DNA of 64,000 nt from Thalassobellus sediminis (GTDB taxonomy: Bacteria; Bacteroidota; Bacteroidia; Flavobacteriales; Flavobacteriaceae), in the NCBI RefSeq assembly GCF_044386045.1, contig NZ_JBISCD010000040.1:620001-684000 (forward strand), read 5' to 3'. A model generated the notes under the pieces. It searched no databases and was not told where the DNA came from. It saw nothing but the letters and a program-made list of their open reading frames with translations. Below, piece after piece: positions 23,672 to 33,341 of the stretch. Numbering within the stretch: the stretch's first letter is position 1; each line of letters starts with the position of its first letter. The position numbers and the translations under genes were made by a program.

Positions 23672-25735
23672 TTAAAAATCTTTTTTTACAGGTATCTCTA
23701 TATCAATTTCTGTTCCTTTATTATTTAGTAACGATTTTATTTTAAGCTTTCCATCTAATTTAAGAAGCCTTGAAGCTATATTTTTCAAGCCTATTCCTTT
23801 ATGCATTTTTTCTGTATCAAATCCAATACCATCATCTATTATTTTAATACTTAAGACTCCTTCTTTAAAAGTAAAAGAAACTGAAATACTCTTAGCTTTT
23901 GCATGCTTTACTATATTTTGTATAGCTTCTTGAAGTATTCGATAAATTTCAACCCTTAAGAATTCATTAAATAATTCGAATTTTACTTCATCTTCATTTA
24001 CAATTTTATATTTAAAATTTCCTGCTACGCTTTGAGTTTTAATATACACTTCTATAATAGACTCAAAATTAGTTTCTAAACCAATATTATCTATTTTTAA
24101 CTCATGAGATACTTCCCTTACTTCTTTTTCTATTTTTTGCAGCTCATCTATAAACGCATTATATTGTTTTAAAGTACTTTCGTCTCCTTTTAATTCTAAA
24201 AAACCCATTCCCATTCTGGTACCAAATAACCTTGGTAAAATACCGTCATGTAAATCTTCTGAAATTCTATTGCGTTCTTGTAATCTAGCCTCTTCTAATT
24301 TGGCTTGTTGCTTAAGCATTAACCCGTAAATTTCTTGACTGGCTTGTTGTTGTTCTTTTTCAAAAAGAAGCGTTTTATTTTTATCTCTTTGTAAGTTAAT
24401 AAAATATAGTAAACACAAACTTAATATAACAATGCCTGCAATAACCAATATTAATATATTTTGAGTGCTTAAACGCTTTGTTTCTTTTATATATTGGTCG
24501 GTCTCAAATTGTATTCTAGCATATTTATTTCTATTAGCGCGTTCGGCATCAATTAAACTATCGTTAAGTTTTATATGTTCGTATAAATATGCTTTTCCCT
24601 TATTACCTTCATAAAGCTTTGAAAGCATTTTTAATGCTCTTAATACTTCTATATAATCTTTTGCCTTTTTTCCATATTCATAGGATCTTTTAGAATAAAA
24701 TAATGCTTTGTCTTTTTGATTCGTCCCATAGTAAAACTCTGCTATGTCATTTCCGCTTGAAGAGATTTCATAAAACAAATCTAAATCACAGAAAATATTA
24801 TAGGCTTTGATAAATAAAGAGTCTATTTTGTTATAATCCTTATCTTTTTCCAAAAACATGGTATAAGCCATATTGTTTAATATTACTCCATAAGAAATTG
24901 GGGCTTTTTCTTCAATTGTCTCATCTTTCAGGAGTTGGTTATAAATTTTAATTGACTTGTTGTAGTTTTTAATTTCTTTATATAGTTCCGCAATATTAAT
25001 TTTAGTATGCAAATGCGATTGATAATTACTTTCCATTTTATCAGTAACATCTAGGGCTTTATAGAAATACTCTAAAGCTTTTTCATATTCTTTAAGCTCA
25101 TCTAAATTTAAAGCTAAATTATTATACAAACCCCATAAAATTTGTTGACTCTTTTCTGTTTTAGGGATTTTTAACAATAAATTTATTGCTTTTATTACAT
25201 TGGCTTGAGCTCCTATATAATCACGTTCATCTAGCTGTAAATTAGAAATATTTGAAAGTATTCTAGATTGATTTATTAAATTCTTATTAATATTCAAAGA
25301 TTGAAAATTTTCAAACATTTTTAATGAATTGTAATAATAATAATAAGCACTATCTTTTTTTTCTAAATTATGGTATGCATATCCTAAATCCGAGTTTATA
25401 TATGCTATGTTTAAAGAATCATTATGCTTATTCGCTAATTTTAAATTCTCTAAACCTATGTTTATGGATACTCTAGAATACTTTTTATTCCATGAATAAA
25501 CCAAAGTTAAATATGAAGTCGAATTTAAAATAACAGAATCTACTTCTGTTTTATAAGATAACTCACTTGCTTTTTTAGCATATTGTATTCTCGTTTCTAA
25601 ATCGAAATCTGTGTTTTTAGATAATTGTCTTAATACTTGTATACTATCTAATTGCTTTTTAAAGGTTTTGGTTTGCCCGCTTGTTTTTAAACAAAAAAAA
25701 GTAAGGAATACTATAACGAAGTAATTTTTATACAT
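23672..25735 (-). CDS. TPR-containing NarX-type sensor histidine kinase
   Basis: A 687-residue membrane kinase. A signal peptide (residues 1-20) precedes about 380 residues of helical tetratricopeptide-like repeats in the periplasm. One membrane segment follows near 425-447 (ILILVIAGIVILSLCLLYF), then a coiled linker. The HisKA_3 domain carries phosphohistidine in RNRISEDLHDGILPRLFG, and the ATPase domain has QEAIQNIVKHAKAK, DDGIGFD and GIGLKNIASRL. The family senses unknown envelope signals, probably through protein or peptide contact with the TPRs. Its regulator gene is two bases downstream. A TATATTTG -7 box lies 19 bases before the start. Confidence 0.9.
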   Translation of the reverse strand: MYKNYFVIVFLTFFCLKTSGQTKTFKKQLDSIQVLRQLSKNTDFDLETRIQYAKKASELSYKTEVDSVILNSTSYLTLVYSWNKKYSRVSINIGLENLKLANKHNDSLNIAYINSDLGYAYHNLEKKDSAYYYYYNSLKMFENFQSLNINKNLINQSRILSNISNLQLDERDYIGAQANVIKAINLLLKIPKTEKSQQILWGLYNNLALNLDELKEYEKALEYFYKALDVTDKMESNYQSHLHTKINIAELYKEIKNYNKSIKIYNQLLKDETIEEKAPISYGVILNNMAYTMFLEKDKDYNKIDSLFIKAYNIFCDLDLFYEISSSGNDIAEFYYGTNQKDKALFYSKRSYEYGKKAKDYIEVLRALKMLSKLYEGNKGKAYLYEHIKLNDSLIDAERANRNKYARIQFETDQYIKETKRLSTQNILILVIAGIVILSLCLLYFINLQRDKNKTLLFEKEQQQASQEIYGLMLKQQAKLEEARLQERNRISEDLHDGILPRLFGTRMGMGFLELKGDESTLKQYNAFIDELQKIEKEVREVSHELKIDNIGLETNFESIIEVYIKTQSVAGNFKYKIVNEDEVKFELFNEFLRVEIYRILQEAIQNIVKHAKAKSISVSFTFKEGVLSIKIIDDGIGFDTEKMHKGIGLKNIASRLLKLDGKLKIKSLLNNKGTEIDIEIPVKKDF

Positions 25736-25754
25736 ATAATAAATACTGTAAAGA

Positions 25755-25762
25755 CAAATATA
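25755..25762 (-). promoter_or_regulatory. -7 box for the TPR-kinase operon
   Basis: The minus strand reads TATATTTG, a perfect TAnnTTTG, ending 19 bases before the kinase ATG at 25735. Confidence 0.5.
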
Positions 25763-25923
25763 TATTCATTTTACTTTTATCTTGAAAGAAAATTCAATTA
25801 AAATTCTTAAAAGTAAAATTTATAGAATACATAAATTGTTTGATAAAACAGAAAAATGATAAAAAAAGTATTTATCATGTTGGCAAAATTGAAATCTATT
25901 ATAAAGTATTTATTTTTTATATA

Positions 25924-25977
25924 ATTAGATGATTAGATGATTAGAAATTTTGTTAATTCTTTAATCAATTAACAAAA
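25924..25977. promoter_or_regulatory. Direct repeats and an 11-bp inverted repeat upstream of glgA
   Basis: The 434-base divergent gap before glgA holds three ATTAGATG-like units in tandem (25924-25946), then TTTTGTTAATT and AATTAACAAAA (25948-25958 with 25967-25977) as a perfect inverted repeat around eight bases. A TAACTTTG -7 box at 25989-25996 just downstream would give a 5' leader of about 170 bases. An operator for the glycogen operon is a plausible reading. The rest of the gap shows nothing. Confidence 0.4.
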
Positions 25978-26169
25978 AGACTAAAGCTTAACTTTGCATT
26001 TTGTTCCAATTTTTGATTGAATGATTAGCATTATTTTTTAACTTTTTTTCATTTTCGTTATTGATAATTTTGATTAATTCCAATTCTACAATTTTTTCTT
26101 TAAAAATAAAATTCTGCAAAAATGGTTTCTATTTATTTTGTAAGTTTATAAAATTCGTAAATATTACAA

Positions 26170-27582
26170 ATGAATATTATACATATAAGCGCAGAATGCT
26201 ATCCGGTTGCAAAAGTTGGTGGGCTTGCAGATGTTGTTGGAGCATTACCTAAATATCAAAAAGGCTCTAATACATCCTCTCAGGTTATCATGCCTTTTTA
26301 CGACAATAAGTTTACTAAAGAAAATAATTTTCATACCATATATAATGGTGTATTAAATTTAGGTGTAGAACCTTTTGATTTTCGTGTTTTAACTTTAACA
26401 GAAAACACTTTAGATTTTGATGTGTTTTTTATTGATGTTCCTGAATTACTTTTTAAAGATTATGTTTATTCAATGGATGATACCGAACGGTTTTTATCGT
26501 TCCAAATTGCAGCTTTAGATTGGTTATTAACTTGGGATAATTACCCTGATATTATTCATTGCCATGACCATCATACTGGTTTAATTCCGTTTATGCTTCA
26601 AGAAAGCTATAAGTATGAAGCTTTTAGAAAGATTCCTAATATATTAACCATACATAATGCACAATATCAAGGTTGGTTTTCACATGAAAAAGTAGGTTTA
26701 ATTCCTCCTTTTAATTTTGAAAAAGTAGGTTTATTAGACTGGGGAGGCTCAATTAACCCTTTAGCTTCAGCAATTAAATGTGCTTGGAGTGTTACCACCG
26801 TTTCGCCTAGCTATATGGAAGAATTAAAAGGAGCAGCAAACGGTTTAGAAGATTTATTAAGTGCCGAAAGTGAAAAATGTATAGGTATATTAAATGGTAT
26901 TGATTGGAAGGTTTGGAACCCAGAAACAGATCAATACATCATTAAAAATTATAATTCTAAAACAGTAAAAGTTGGAGCCGAAGCAAACAAAAAATACTTG
27001 TGCGATACTTTTAAATTAGATTTTACAAAACCCCTTTTTGCATTTATTGGTCGTTTAGTAGATGAAAAAGGATCTGATTTATTTCCTGAAGCTTTTAATA
27101 TTGCACTAGAAAAAAATAACGCCACCATATTATTATTAGGCTCTGGTAATGATTTAGTTGAAAAGCAATTAGAATTATTAAAAAAAGATTATATTGGTAC
27201 ATACAATGCCTATATAGGATATGACGAAAAGCTTTCTCATATCATATATGCAGGGGCAGATTTTTTACTAATGCCTTCTCGTGTAGAACCTTGTGGTTTA
27301 AATCAAATGTACGCTTTACGATACGGAACCATTCCTATTGTAAGAAGTATTGGTGGTTTAAAAGATACCGTTATTGATATTACAGAAGAAAATGGTTTTG
27401 GTATTTGTCATGAAAACGTAACAGTTGAAGAAATTACAAAAGCTATTGACAGAGGAGTAATCCTTTATAATGATCAATCAAAATACAAAACGATAAGAAA
27501 CAATATCATGGAAATAGACCATTCATGGGATGTTTCTGCTAAAGAGTACATACATTTATATAACACTATAAAAACTGACTGA
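26170..27582 (+). CDS. glgA: Glycogen synthase (ADP-glucose type, GT5)
   Basis: A 470-residue enzyme that adds glucose from ADP-glucose to the non-reducing end of alpha-1,4-glucan. It starts MNIIHISAECYPVAKVGGLADVVGALPK, with the KVGGL ADP-glucose loop. It has CHDHHTGLIP, LTIHNAQYQGWF and the C-terminal GT-B region FIGRLVDEKG, MPSRVEPCGLNQMYALRYGT and the acid GGLKDTV. The length is normal for GT5. It is first of a tight operon with glgC two bases and glgB farther downstream. The start is supported by the conserved beginning; 434 bases of divergent non-coding DNA precede it. Confidence 0.95.
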   Translation: MNIIHISAECYPVAKVGGLADVVGALPKYQKGSNTSSQVIMPFYDNKFTKENNFHTIYNGVLNLGVEPFDFRVLTLTENTLDFDVFFIDVPELLFKDYVYSMDDTERFLSFQIAALDWLLTWDNYPDIIHCHDHHTGLIPFMLQESYKYEAFRKIPNILTIHNAQYQGWFSHEKVGLIPPFNFEKVGLLDWGGSINPLASAIKCAWSVTTVSPSYMEELKGAANGLEDLLSAESEKCIGILNGIDWKVWNPETDQYIIKNYNSKTVKVGAEANKKYLCDTFKLDFTKPLFAFIGRLVDEKGSDLFPEAFNIALEKNNATILLLGSGNDLVEKQLELLKKDYIGTYNAYIGYDEKLSHIIYAGADFLLMPSRVEPCGLNQMYALRYGTIPIVRSIGGLKDTVIDITEENGFGICHENVTVEEITKAIDRGVILYNDQSKYKTIRNNIMEIDHSWDVSAKEYIHLYNTIKTD

Positions 27583-27584
27583 AT

Positions 27585-28850
27585 ATGATTAATAACAAGG
27601 TTTTATCCATTATTTTAGGTGGAGGACAAGGTTCGAGGCTACATCCATTAACAGAACAAAGATCTAAACCTGCAGTACCCATTGCAGGTAAATATAGATT
27701 GGTTGATATTCCCATATCAAATTGTATTAATGCAGACATTAAGCGTATGTTTGTTTTAACACAATTTAATTCTGCTTCTTTAAACCGCCATATTAAAGAC
27801 ACCTATCATTTTAGTTTTTTTAGTAGTGCTTTTGTTGATGTACTTGCAGCTGAACAAACGCCACATAATAAAGGATGGTTTCAAGGAACAGCAGATGCTG
27901 TAAGACAAAGCATGCATCACTTTTTAAGACACGATTTTGAATATGCATTAATACTTTCTGGAGATCAACTTTATCAAATGGATTATGATAAAATGATTGC
28001 TGCCCACGAAGCAAGTAATGCTGAAATTTCAATTGCAACAATTCCTGTTAATGCAAAAGATGCCACTTCTTTTGGTATTTTAAAAGCAAATGACGAGAGT
28101 GTAGTAACATCTTTTATTGAAAAACCTGACGCCAGTTTATTACCAGATTGGACCTCAGAAGTTAGTGACGAAATGAAAGGTCAAGGTCGAAATTATTTAG
28201 CCTCAATGGGTATTTATATATTTAATAGAGACCTTTTAGTAAGTTTAATGAACGATGAATCTACCATCGATTTTGGTAAAGAAATCATTCCACAATCTAT
28301 TGATAAACACAAAACATTAAGTTTTCAATATGAAGGGTATTGGACAGATATTGGTAATATAGATTCCTTTTTTGAAGCTAATATTGGATTAACAGACGAT
28401 ATTCCTCAGTTTGATTTATACGACAAAGCAAAACGTATTTATACACACGCCAGAATGCTACCAACTACAAAAGTAGCAGGAACAACTTTAGACAAAGCTG
28501 TTATTGCAGATGGATGTATTATTAGCGCCGCCAAAATAGAAAAATCTGTTATCGGTATTCGTTCTAGAATTGGAGACGAATCTACAGTCATAAAAACCTA
28601 TATGATGGGTAGCGACTATTACGAAACACTAAAAGAAATAGAAGACAAACAAATAAAAGTATTAATGGGAATAGGCGAACGTTGCTTTATTAAAAACGCT
28701 ATTCTCGATAAAAACTGTCGTATTGGTGATGATGTAAGAATAAACGGAGGTCCTCATTTAGAAGACACAGAAACAGACACCTACGCTATTAAAGAAGGTA
28801 TTGTAGTAATTAAAAATGGGGCGACTATTCCTAACGGATTTGTAATATAA
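27585..28850 (+). CDS. glgC: Glucose-1-phosphate adenylyltransferase
   Basis: A 421-residue enzyme that makes ADP-glucose from glucose-1-phosphate and ATP, the committed, allosterically regulated step of glycogen synthesis. Motifs are LGGGQGSRLHPLTEQRSKPA (nucleotide binding), YRLVDIPISNC, FQGTADAVRQ, LSGDQLYQMDY (catalytic Asp), IEKPDAS and EGYWTDIGNI. A C-terminal left-handed beta-helix with hexapeptide repeats follows (GTTLDKAVIADGCIISAAKIEKSVIG). The gene begins two bases after glgA and ends three bases before glgB, so the three proteins are surely co-translated. Confidence 0.96.
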   Translation: MINNKVLSIILGGGQGSRLHPLTEQRSKPAVPIAGKYRLVDIPISNCINADIKRMFVLTQFNSASLNRHIKDTYHFSFFSSAFVDVLAAEQTPHNKGWFQGTADAVRQSMHHFLRHDFEYALILSGDQLYQMDYDKMIAAHEASNAEISIATIPVNAKDATSFGILKANDESVVTSFIEKPDASLLPDWTSEVSDEMKGQGRNYLASMGIYIFNRDLLVSLMNDESTIDFGKEIIPQSIDKHKTLSFQYEGYWTDIGNIDSFFEANIGLTDDIPQFDLYDKAKRIYTHARMLPTTKVAGTTLDKAVIADGCIISAAKIEKSVIGIRSRIGDESTVIKTYMMGSDYYETLKEIEDKQIKVLMGIGERCFIKNAILDKNCRIGDDVRINGGPHLEDTETDTYAIKEGIVVIKNGATIPNGFVI

Positions 28851-28853
28851 TAT

Positions 28854-30764
28854 ATGGCACAAGTAAAAGTTTATAGTCTATTTACAGACTTCGACATCAA
28901 CCTTTTTAAAGCAGGGAAACACTATAGGCTTTACGAAAAATTCGGATCTCATATTACAACTGTAGATGGTATAGAAGGTACTTATTTTGCAGTTTGGGCA
29001 CCCAGTGCCAAACAAGTTTCGGTAATTGGCGACTTTAATTTCTGGACAGAAAGCGAGCATCAATTAAATGTTCGTTGGGATAGTAGTGGTATTTGGGAAG
29101 GCTTTATTCCGCTAGTTGGTAAAGGCAATATTTATAAATATAAAATTGAAAGTCATAACAACGGTATAAAAACCGAAAAGGCAGATCCATACGCAAGACG
29201 TTGTGAGCATCCTCCAAAAACAGCATCCATAATTTGGGACGATAGTTACAAATGGAAAGATACCAACTGGATGAAAAAACGTAAAAGCCATAATGCGTTA
29301 GACGCTCCTTATTCGGTATATGAAGTCCATTTAGGTTCTTGGAAAAAACAAATTGAAGAAAACCGATTTTTATCTTATTTTGAATTAGCTGATGAGTTAG
29401 TTACTTATGTAAAAGACATGAATTTTACACATGTAGAACTTATGCCTATTATGGAGTATCCATACGACCCATCATGGGGCTATCAACTAACAGGTTATTT
29501 TGCGCCATCATCACGTTTTGGCTATCCAGAAGAATTTAAATATTTAGTAGATAAACTTCATCAAAATGATATTGGTATTATTTTAGATTGGGTACCATCT
29601 CATTTTCCTGAAGATGCACACGGTTTAGGCTTTTTTGATGGCTCATGTTTATACGAACACCCAGATAAAAGAAAAGGTTATCACCAAGATTGGAAAAGCT
29701 TAATTTTTAACTACGAAAGAAACGAAGTAAAATCGTTTTTAATAAGTAATGCAGCTTTCTGGATGGAGCAATATCATGCAGACGCCTTACGCGTTGATGC
29801 TGTAGCTTCCATGTTGTTTTTAGATTATTCTAGAGAAGATGGCGAATGGGAACCTAATATTTATGGAGGCAGAGAAAACTTGGCAGCTATTGAGTTTCTT
29901 AAAGAATTAAATCAAGAAATTTATGCTTCCTTTCCAGACACACAAACCATTGCCGAAGAATCTACCGCATTTCCAGGTGTTTCAAAACCTGTATTTTTAG
30001 GCGGTTTAGGTTTTGGTATGAAATGGATGATGGGCTGGATGCACGATACTTTAGAATATTTTGCAAAAGATCCTATTTATAGAAAATACCATCAAAACGA
30101 TATCACCTTTAGTTTAGCTTATGCTTTTACTGAAAATTTTATGCTACCACTTTCACATGACGAAGTCGTTTACGGCAAAAATTCTATTTTAGGCAGAATG
30201 CCTGGAGATGAGTGGCAACGTTTTGCGAACCTTCGCTTGTTATACGGTTATATGTTTACGCATCCAGGTACCAAATTATTGTTTATGGGTGGTGAATTTG
30301 GACAGTATAACGAATGGGATTTTCAAGGAAGTTTAGACTGGAATTTATTAGAATTTGAACCACACAAAAACTTTCAAAACTATTTTAAAGCATTAAACTT
30401 ACTCTACAAAACAACACCTGCTTTATATGAAAAAGGATTTTCTGGAGAAGGCTTTGAATGGATAAGTTATGACGACCATGAGAACTGCGTTATTTCGTAC
30501 ATAAGAAAAGGTAAAATTGAAAAAAATGATGTGATAATCGTTTGTAATTTAACACCAGATATTAGAAAAAAATATAGAATAGGCGTGCCTATTAACGGTA
30601 AAATTTCAGAGTTATTTAATAGTGATTCTGAAGCTTTTGGTGGTAGTGGCGTTTCTAACAAAAAAGCAATAACTATAAAAAAGACACCTTGGAATGGTAA
30701 AGATTATTCCGCTGAAATTACATTAGCACCACTAGCCATTATAGTGTTTCAATTCAAATCTTGA
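28854..30764 (+). CDS. glgB: 1,4-alpha-glucan branching enzyme (GH13)
   Basis: A 636-residue enzyme that cuts alpha-1,4 chains and rejoins them as alpha-1,6 branches. An N-terminal CBM48 domain (VWAPSAKQVSVIGDFNFW) precedes the GH13 barrel. The barrel has HVELMPIMEYPYDPSWGYQ, DWVPSHFP, nucleophile Asp315 in ALRVDAVASML, the acid in IAEESTAFPG and LSHDEVVYGK, followed by a C-terminal beta domain. The length is slightly short of the 720-residue type because the extra N-terminal domain is missing, as in many bacteria. It is the third gene of the glgACB operon. The GH31 gene follows after 125 bases with its own upstream signals. Confidence 0.95.
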   Translation: MAQVKVYSLFTDFDINLFKAGKHYRLYEKFGSHITTVDGIEGTYFAVWAPSAKQVSVIGDFNFWTESEHQLNVRWDSSGIWEGFIPLVGKGNIYKYKIESHNNGIKTEKADPYARRCEHPPKTASIIWDDSYKWKDTNWMKKRKSHNALDAPYSVYEVHLGSWKKQIEENRFLSYFELADELVTYVKDMNFTHVELMPIMEYPYDPSWGYQLTGYFAPSSRFGYPEEFKYLVDKLHQNDIGIILDWVPSHFPEDAHGLGFFDGSCLYEHPDKRKGYHQDWKSLIFNYERNEVKSFLISNAAFWMEQYHADALRVDAVASMLFLDYSREDGEWEPNIYGGRENLAAIEFLKELNQEIYASFPDTQTIAEESTAFPGVSKPVFLGGLGFGMKWMMGWMHDTLEYFAKDPIYRKYHQNDITFSLAYAFTENFMLPLSHDEVVYGKNSILGRMPGDEWQRFANLRLLYGYMFTHPGTKLLFMGGEFGQYNEWDFQGSLDWNLLEFEPHKNFQNYFKALNLLYKTTPALYEKGFSGEGFEWISYDDHENCVISYIRKGKIEKNDVIIVCNLTPDIRKKYRIGVPINGKISELFNSDSEAFGGSGVSNKKAITIKKTPWNGKDYSAEITLAPLAIIVFQFKS

Positions 30765-30859
30765 TACATTTACAATTATCACTCTGATAATTTGTGTATT
30801 AACAAATAAATTAATGTTTTTTTAGCAAAAAAACGCTTTTTAAACTTATAATATTTAGT

Positions 30860-30889
30860 AATTTGGGCAATTAAATAATTGTCCAAATT
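30860..30889 (+). promoter_or_regulatory. Near-perfect 30-bp palindrome abutting the GH31 start codon
   Basis: AATTTGG-G-CAATTA-AA-TAATTG-T-CCAAATT pairs 13 of 14 positions per arm around AA. It ends on the base before the ATG at 30890. It could be an operator for a dimeric regulator or an RNA hairpin controlling translation of the alpha-glucosidase independently of glgACB. Confidence 0.6.
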
Positions 30890-33286
30890 ATGATATTAAA
30901 TACAGAATTAGAATATAAAGGAAACCAGTTTCCTACTACCATAACAGGATATTCAAAAGATGTAGATGTTCTACACTTTACCTCAGCCAATAACGTTATT
31001 CTTCAACTTACAGTTTTAAGAGACAGTGTTCTTAGATTTAGATACACCACTGTAGGAAAATTTGATAATGATTTCTCTTATGCCATTGATGAAGATGCTA
31101 GTAGAGGGTATAATCATTTAGAGATTTCTGATGATAATGAAAAATACATTATTACCACTTCAAAACTTATTTGCCACATCCATAAATCTGATTTAAGAAA
31201 ATCTATTTATGATGCTAAAGACAATTCGGTTATTTGTGAAGATGAATTAGGTTTTCACTGGGAAGAAAGTTACGAATTAGGTGGCGATATTGTTAAAATG
31301 AGTAAAGCTGCACAAAATGGAGAAAGTTATTATGGCTTAGGTGATAAACCCCAACATATAAACCTAAAAGGACGTCGTTTTGAAAATTGGGCAACAGATT
31401 CATATGCTTTCGGAAAAGACACCGATCCTATTTATAAAGCCATACCATTTTATACAGGTTTACATAACGGAAAATCTTATGGTATTTTCTTTGATAATAC
31501 CTTTAGAACGTATTTTGACTTTTGCCATGAAAGAAGAAATGTTACTAGTTTTTGGGCGCAAGGAGGTGAAATGAATTATTACTTCTTTTACGGCCCTAAA
31601 ATGCAAGATGTAGTAACAAGTTATACAGATTTAACAGGAACACCAGAATTGCCGCCATTATGGGCTCTAGGATACCACCAATGTAAATGGAGTTACTATC
31701 CAGAATCTAATGTAAAAGAAATTACAGCCAAATTTAGAGAATTACAAATTCCGTGTGATGCTATTTATTTAGATATCGATTATATGGAAGGTTTCCGTTG
31801 TTTTACTTGGAGTAAAGATTATTTCCCAGATCCTAAAAGGATGGTAAAAGAATTAGCCGACGATGGTTTTAAAACCGTTGTAATTATTGATCCAGGTATT
31901 AAAATAGATAACGAATACAGTGTTTTTAAAGAAGGACTAGATAAGGATTATTTCTGTAAACGTGCAGACGGCCCTTACATGAAAGGTAAAGTTTGGCCTG
32001 GAGAATGTTATTTCCCAGATTTTACAAGACCAGAAGTAAGAGAATGGTGGGCTGGCTTGTTTAAAGAACTTATAGAAGATATAGGCGTAAAAGGTGTATG
32101 GAATGATATGAACGAACCAGCTGTAATGGACGTTCCAGGAAAAACATTCCCGTCTGATGTACGTCACGATTACGATGGAAACCCTTGTAGCCACAATAAA
32201 GCACACAACATTTATGGTATGCAAATGGCACGTGCTACCTACCATGGTTTAAAACGATTTAACTACCCTAAAAGACCATTTGTAATTACACGTTCGGCTT
32301 ACTCTGGAACACAACGTTATACATCAACTTGGATGGGAGATAATGTTGCTACTTGGGAACACTTACAAATAGCAAACATACAAGCACAACGATTAGCATT
32401 ATCTGGATTCTCTTTTGCAGGATCTGATATTGGTGGTTTTGCTGAACAACCTAACGGAGAATTATACGCACGTTGGATACAACTAGGGGCTTTTCACCCA
32501 TTTTGTAGAACACACTCTTCTGGAGACCATGGCGATCAAGAACCTTGGGCTTTCGATGAAGAGATTACAGATGTAGTTAGAAAATTTATTGAAATTAGGT
32601 ATGAGTTATTACCATATTTATATACCTCTTTCTACCAGTATTCGCATGATAATGTACCTATGCTAAAGTCGTTAGTATTATTCGACCAAGAGGATACACA
32701 AACACATTATAGAACAGACGAATTTATTTGTGGTAATCAAATATTAATTTGCCCAATAAACGAACCAAACGCCAAAGGAAGACGCATGTATATTCCTAGA
32801 GGTGAATGGTATAATTTCTGGACAAAAGAATTAATTTCTGGAGGAAAAGAAACTTGGGTTGATGCTGATATTGATAGCATGCCAATTTTTGTTAAAGCCG
32901 GTGCAATTATTCCTAAATACCCAATACAACAATATGTTGGTGAAAAAGTAATAGAAGAATTAAACTTAGATGTTTATTACAAAAACGGTAAAGAAGATTC
33001 TGAGTTATTTGAAGATGCTGATGATGGTTACGATTACACAAAAGGGCGCTATAGTTTAAAGAAATTTAATTTAGCAGGAACAGATGATAAATTAATTATA
33101 AGAATTCATAAAAGAGGAAAATACATGACCTCTTACAGTACTTTTAAGATTAACTTATTTGGATTGCCATTTAAAGTAAAATCTATTAAAGTAGATAACG
33201 AATATGTTGATTTGAAAGATGTTCAATTTAAAGACAATTCACTTATAGTGAATAAAGAATTTACAAACCTTCAGATAAAAGGATAA
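30890..33286 (+). CDS. GH31 alpha-glucosidase
   Basis: A 798-residue glycoside hydrolase family 31 enzyme. It has an N-terminal beta-sandwich, YYGLGDKPQHINLKGR, and the barrel with HQCKWSYYPES and DIDYMEGFRCFTW. The nucleophile is Asp406 in GVWNDMNEPAV and the acid/base aspartate is in TSTWMGDN. The FSGSDIGGF-type segment reads GFSFAGSDIGGFAEQP. A C-terminal beta domain follows. There is no signal peptide, so it is cytoplasmic. It probably releases glucose from maltodextrins or glycogen ends, which fits its place after glgACB. The start codon abuts a 30-bp palindrome. A bidirectional terminator follows. Confidence 0.92.
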   Translation: MILNTELEYKGNQFPTTITGYSKDVDVLHFTSANNVILQLTVLRDSVLRFRYTTVGKFDNDFSYAIDEDASRGYNHLEISDDNEKYIITTSKLICHIHKSDLRKSIYDAKDNSVICEDELGFHWEESYELGGDIVKMSKAAQNGESYYGLGDKPQHINLKGRRFENWATDSYAFGKDTDPIYKAIPFYTGLHNGKSYGIFFDNTFRTYFDFCHERRNVTSFWAQGGEMNYYFFYGPKMQDVVTSYTDLTGTPELPPLWALGYHQCKWSYYPESNVKEITAKFRELQIPCDAIYLDIDYMEGFRCFTWSKDYFPDPKRMVKELADDGFKTVVIIDPGIKIDNEYSVFKEGLDKDYFCKRADGPYMKGKVWPGECYFPDFTRPEVREWWAGLFKELIEDIGVKGVWNDMNEPAVMDVPGKTFPSDVRHDYDGNPCSHNKAHNIYGMQMARATYHGLKRFNYPKRPFVITRSAYSGTQRYTSTWMGDNVATWEHLQIANIQAQRLALSGFSFAGSDIGGFAEQPNGELYARWIQLGAFHPFCRTHSSGDHGDQEPWAFDEEITDVVRKFIEIRYELLPYLYTSFYQYSHDNVPMLKSLVLFDQEDTQTHYRTDEFICGNQILICPINEPNAKGRRMYIPRGEWYNFWTKELISGGKETWVDADIDSMPIFVKAGAIIPKYPIQQYVGEKVIEELNLDVYYKNGKEDSELFEDADDGYDYTKGRYSLKKFNLAGTDDKLIIRIHKRGKYMTSYSTFKINLFGLPFKVKSIKVDNEYVDLKDVQFKDNSLIVNKEFTNLQIKG

Positions 33287-33307
33287 AAGTTATTACTGAG
33301 TTTAAAA

Positions 33308-33341
33308 AAAGAGCTTCTAGTATTATCTAGAAGCTTTTTTA
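33308..33341. terminator. Bidirectional terminator between GH31 and the antiporter gene
   Basis: A perfect 9-bp stem AGCTTCTAG/CTAGAAGCT (33312-33320 with 33327-33335) has a 6-base loop and is flanked by A7 on the left and T6 on the right. It serves the plus-strand GH31 gene and the minus-strand gene whose stop codon is at 33339. Confidence 0.85.
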
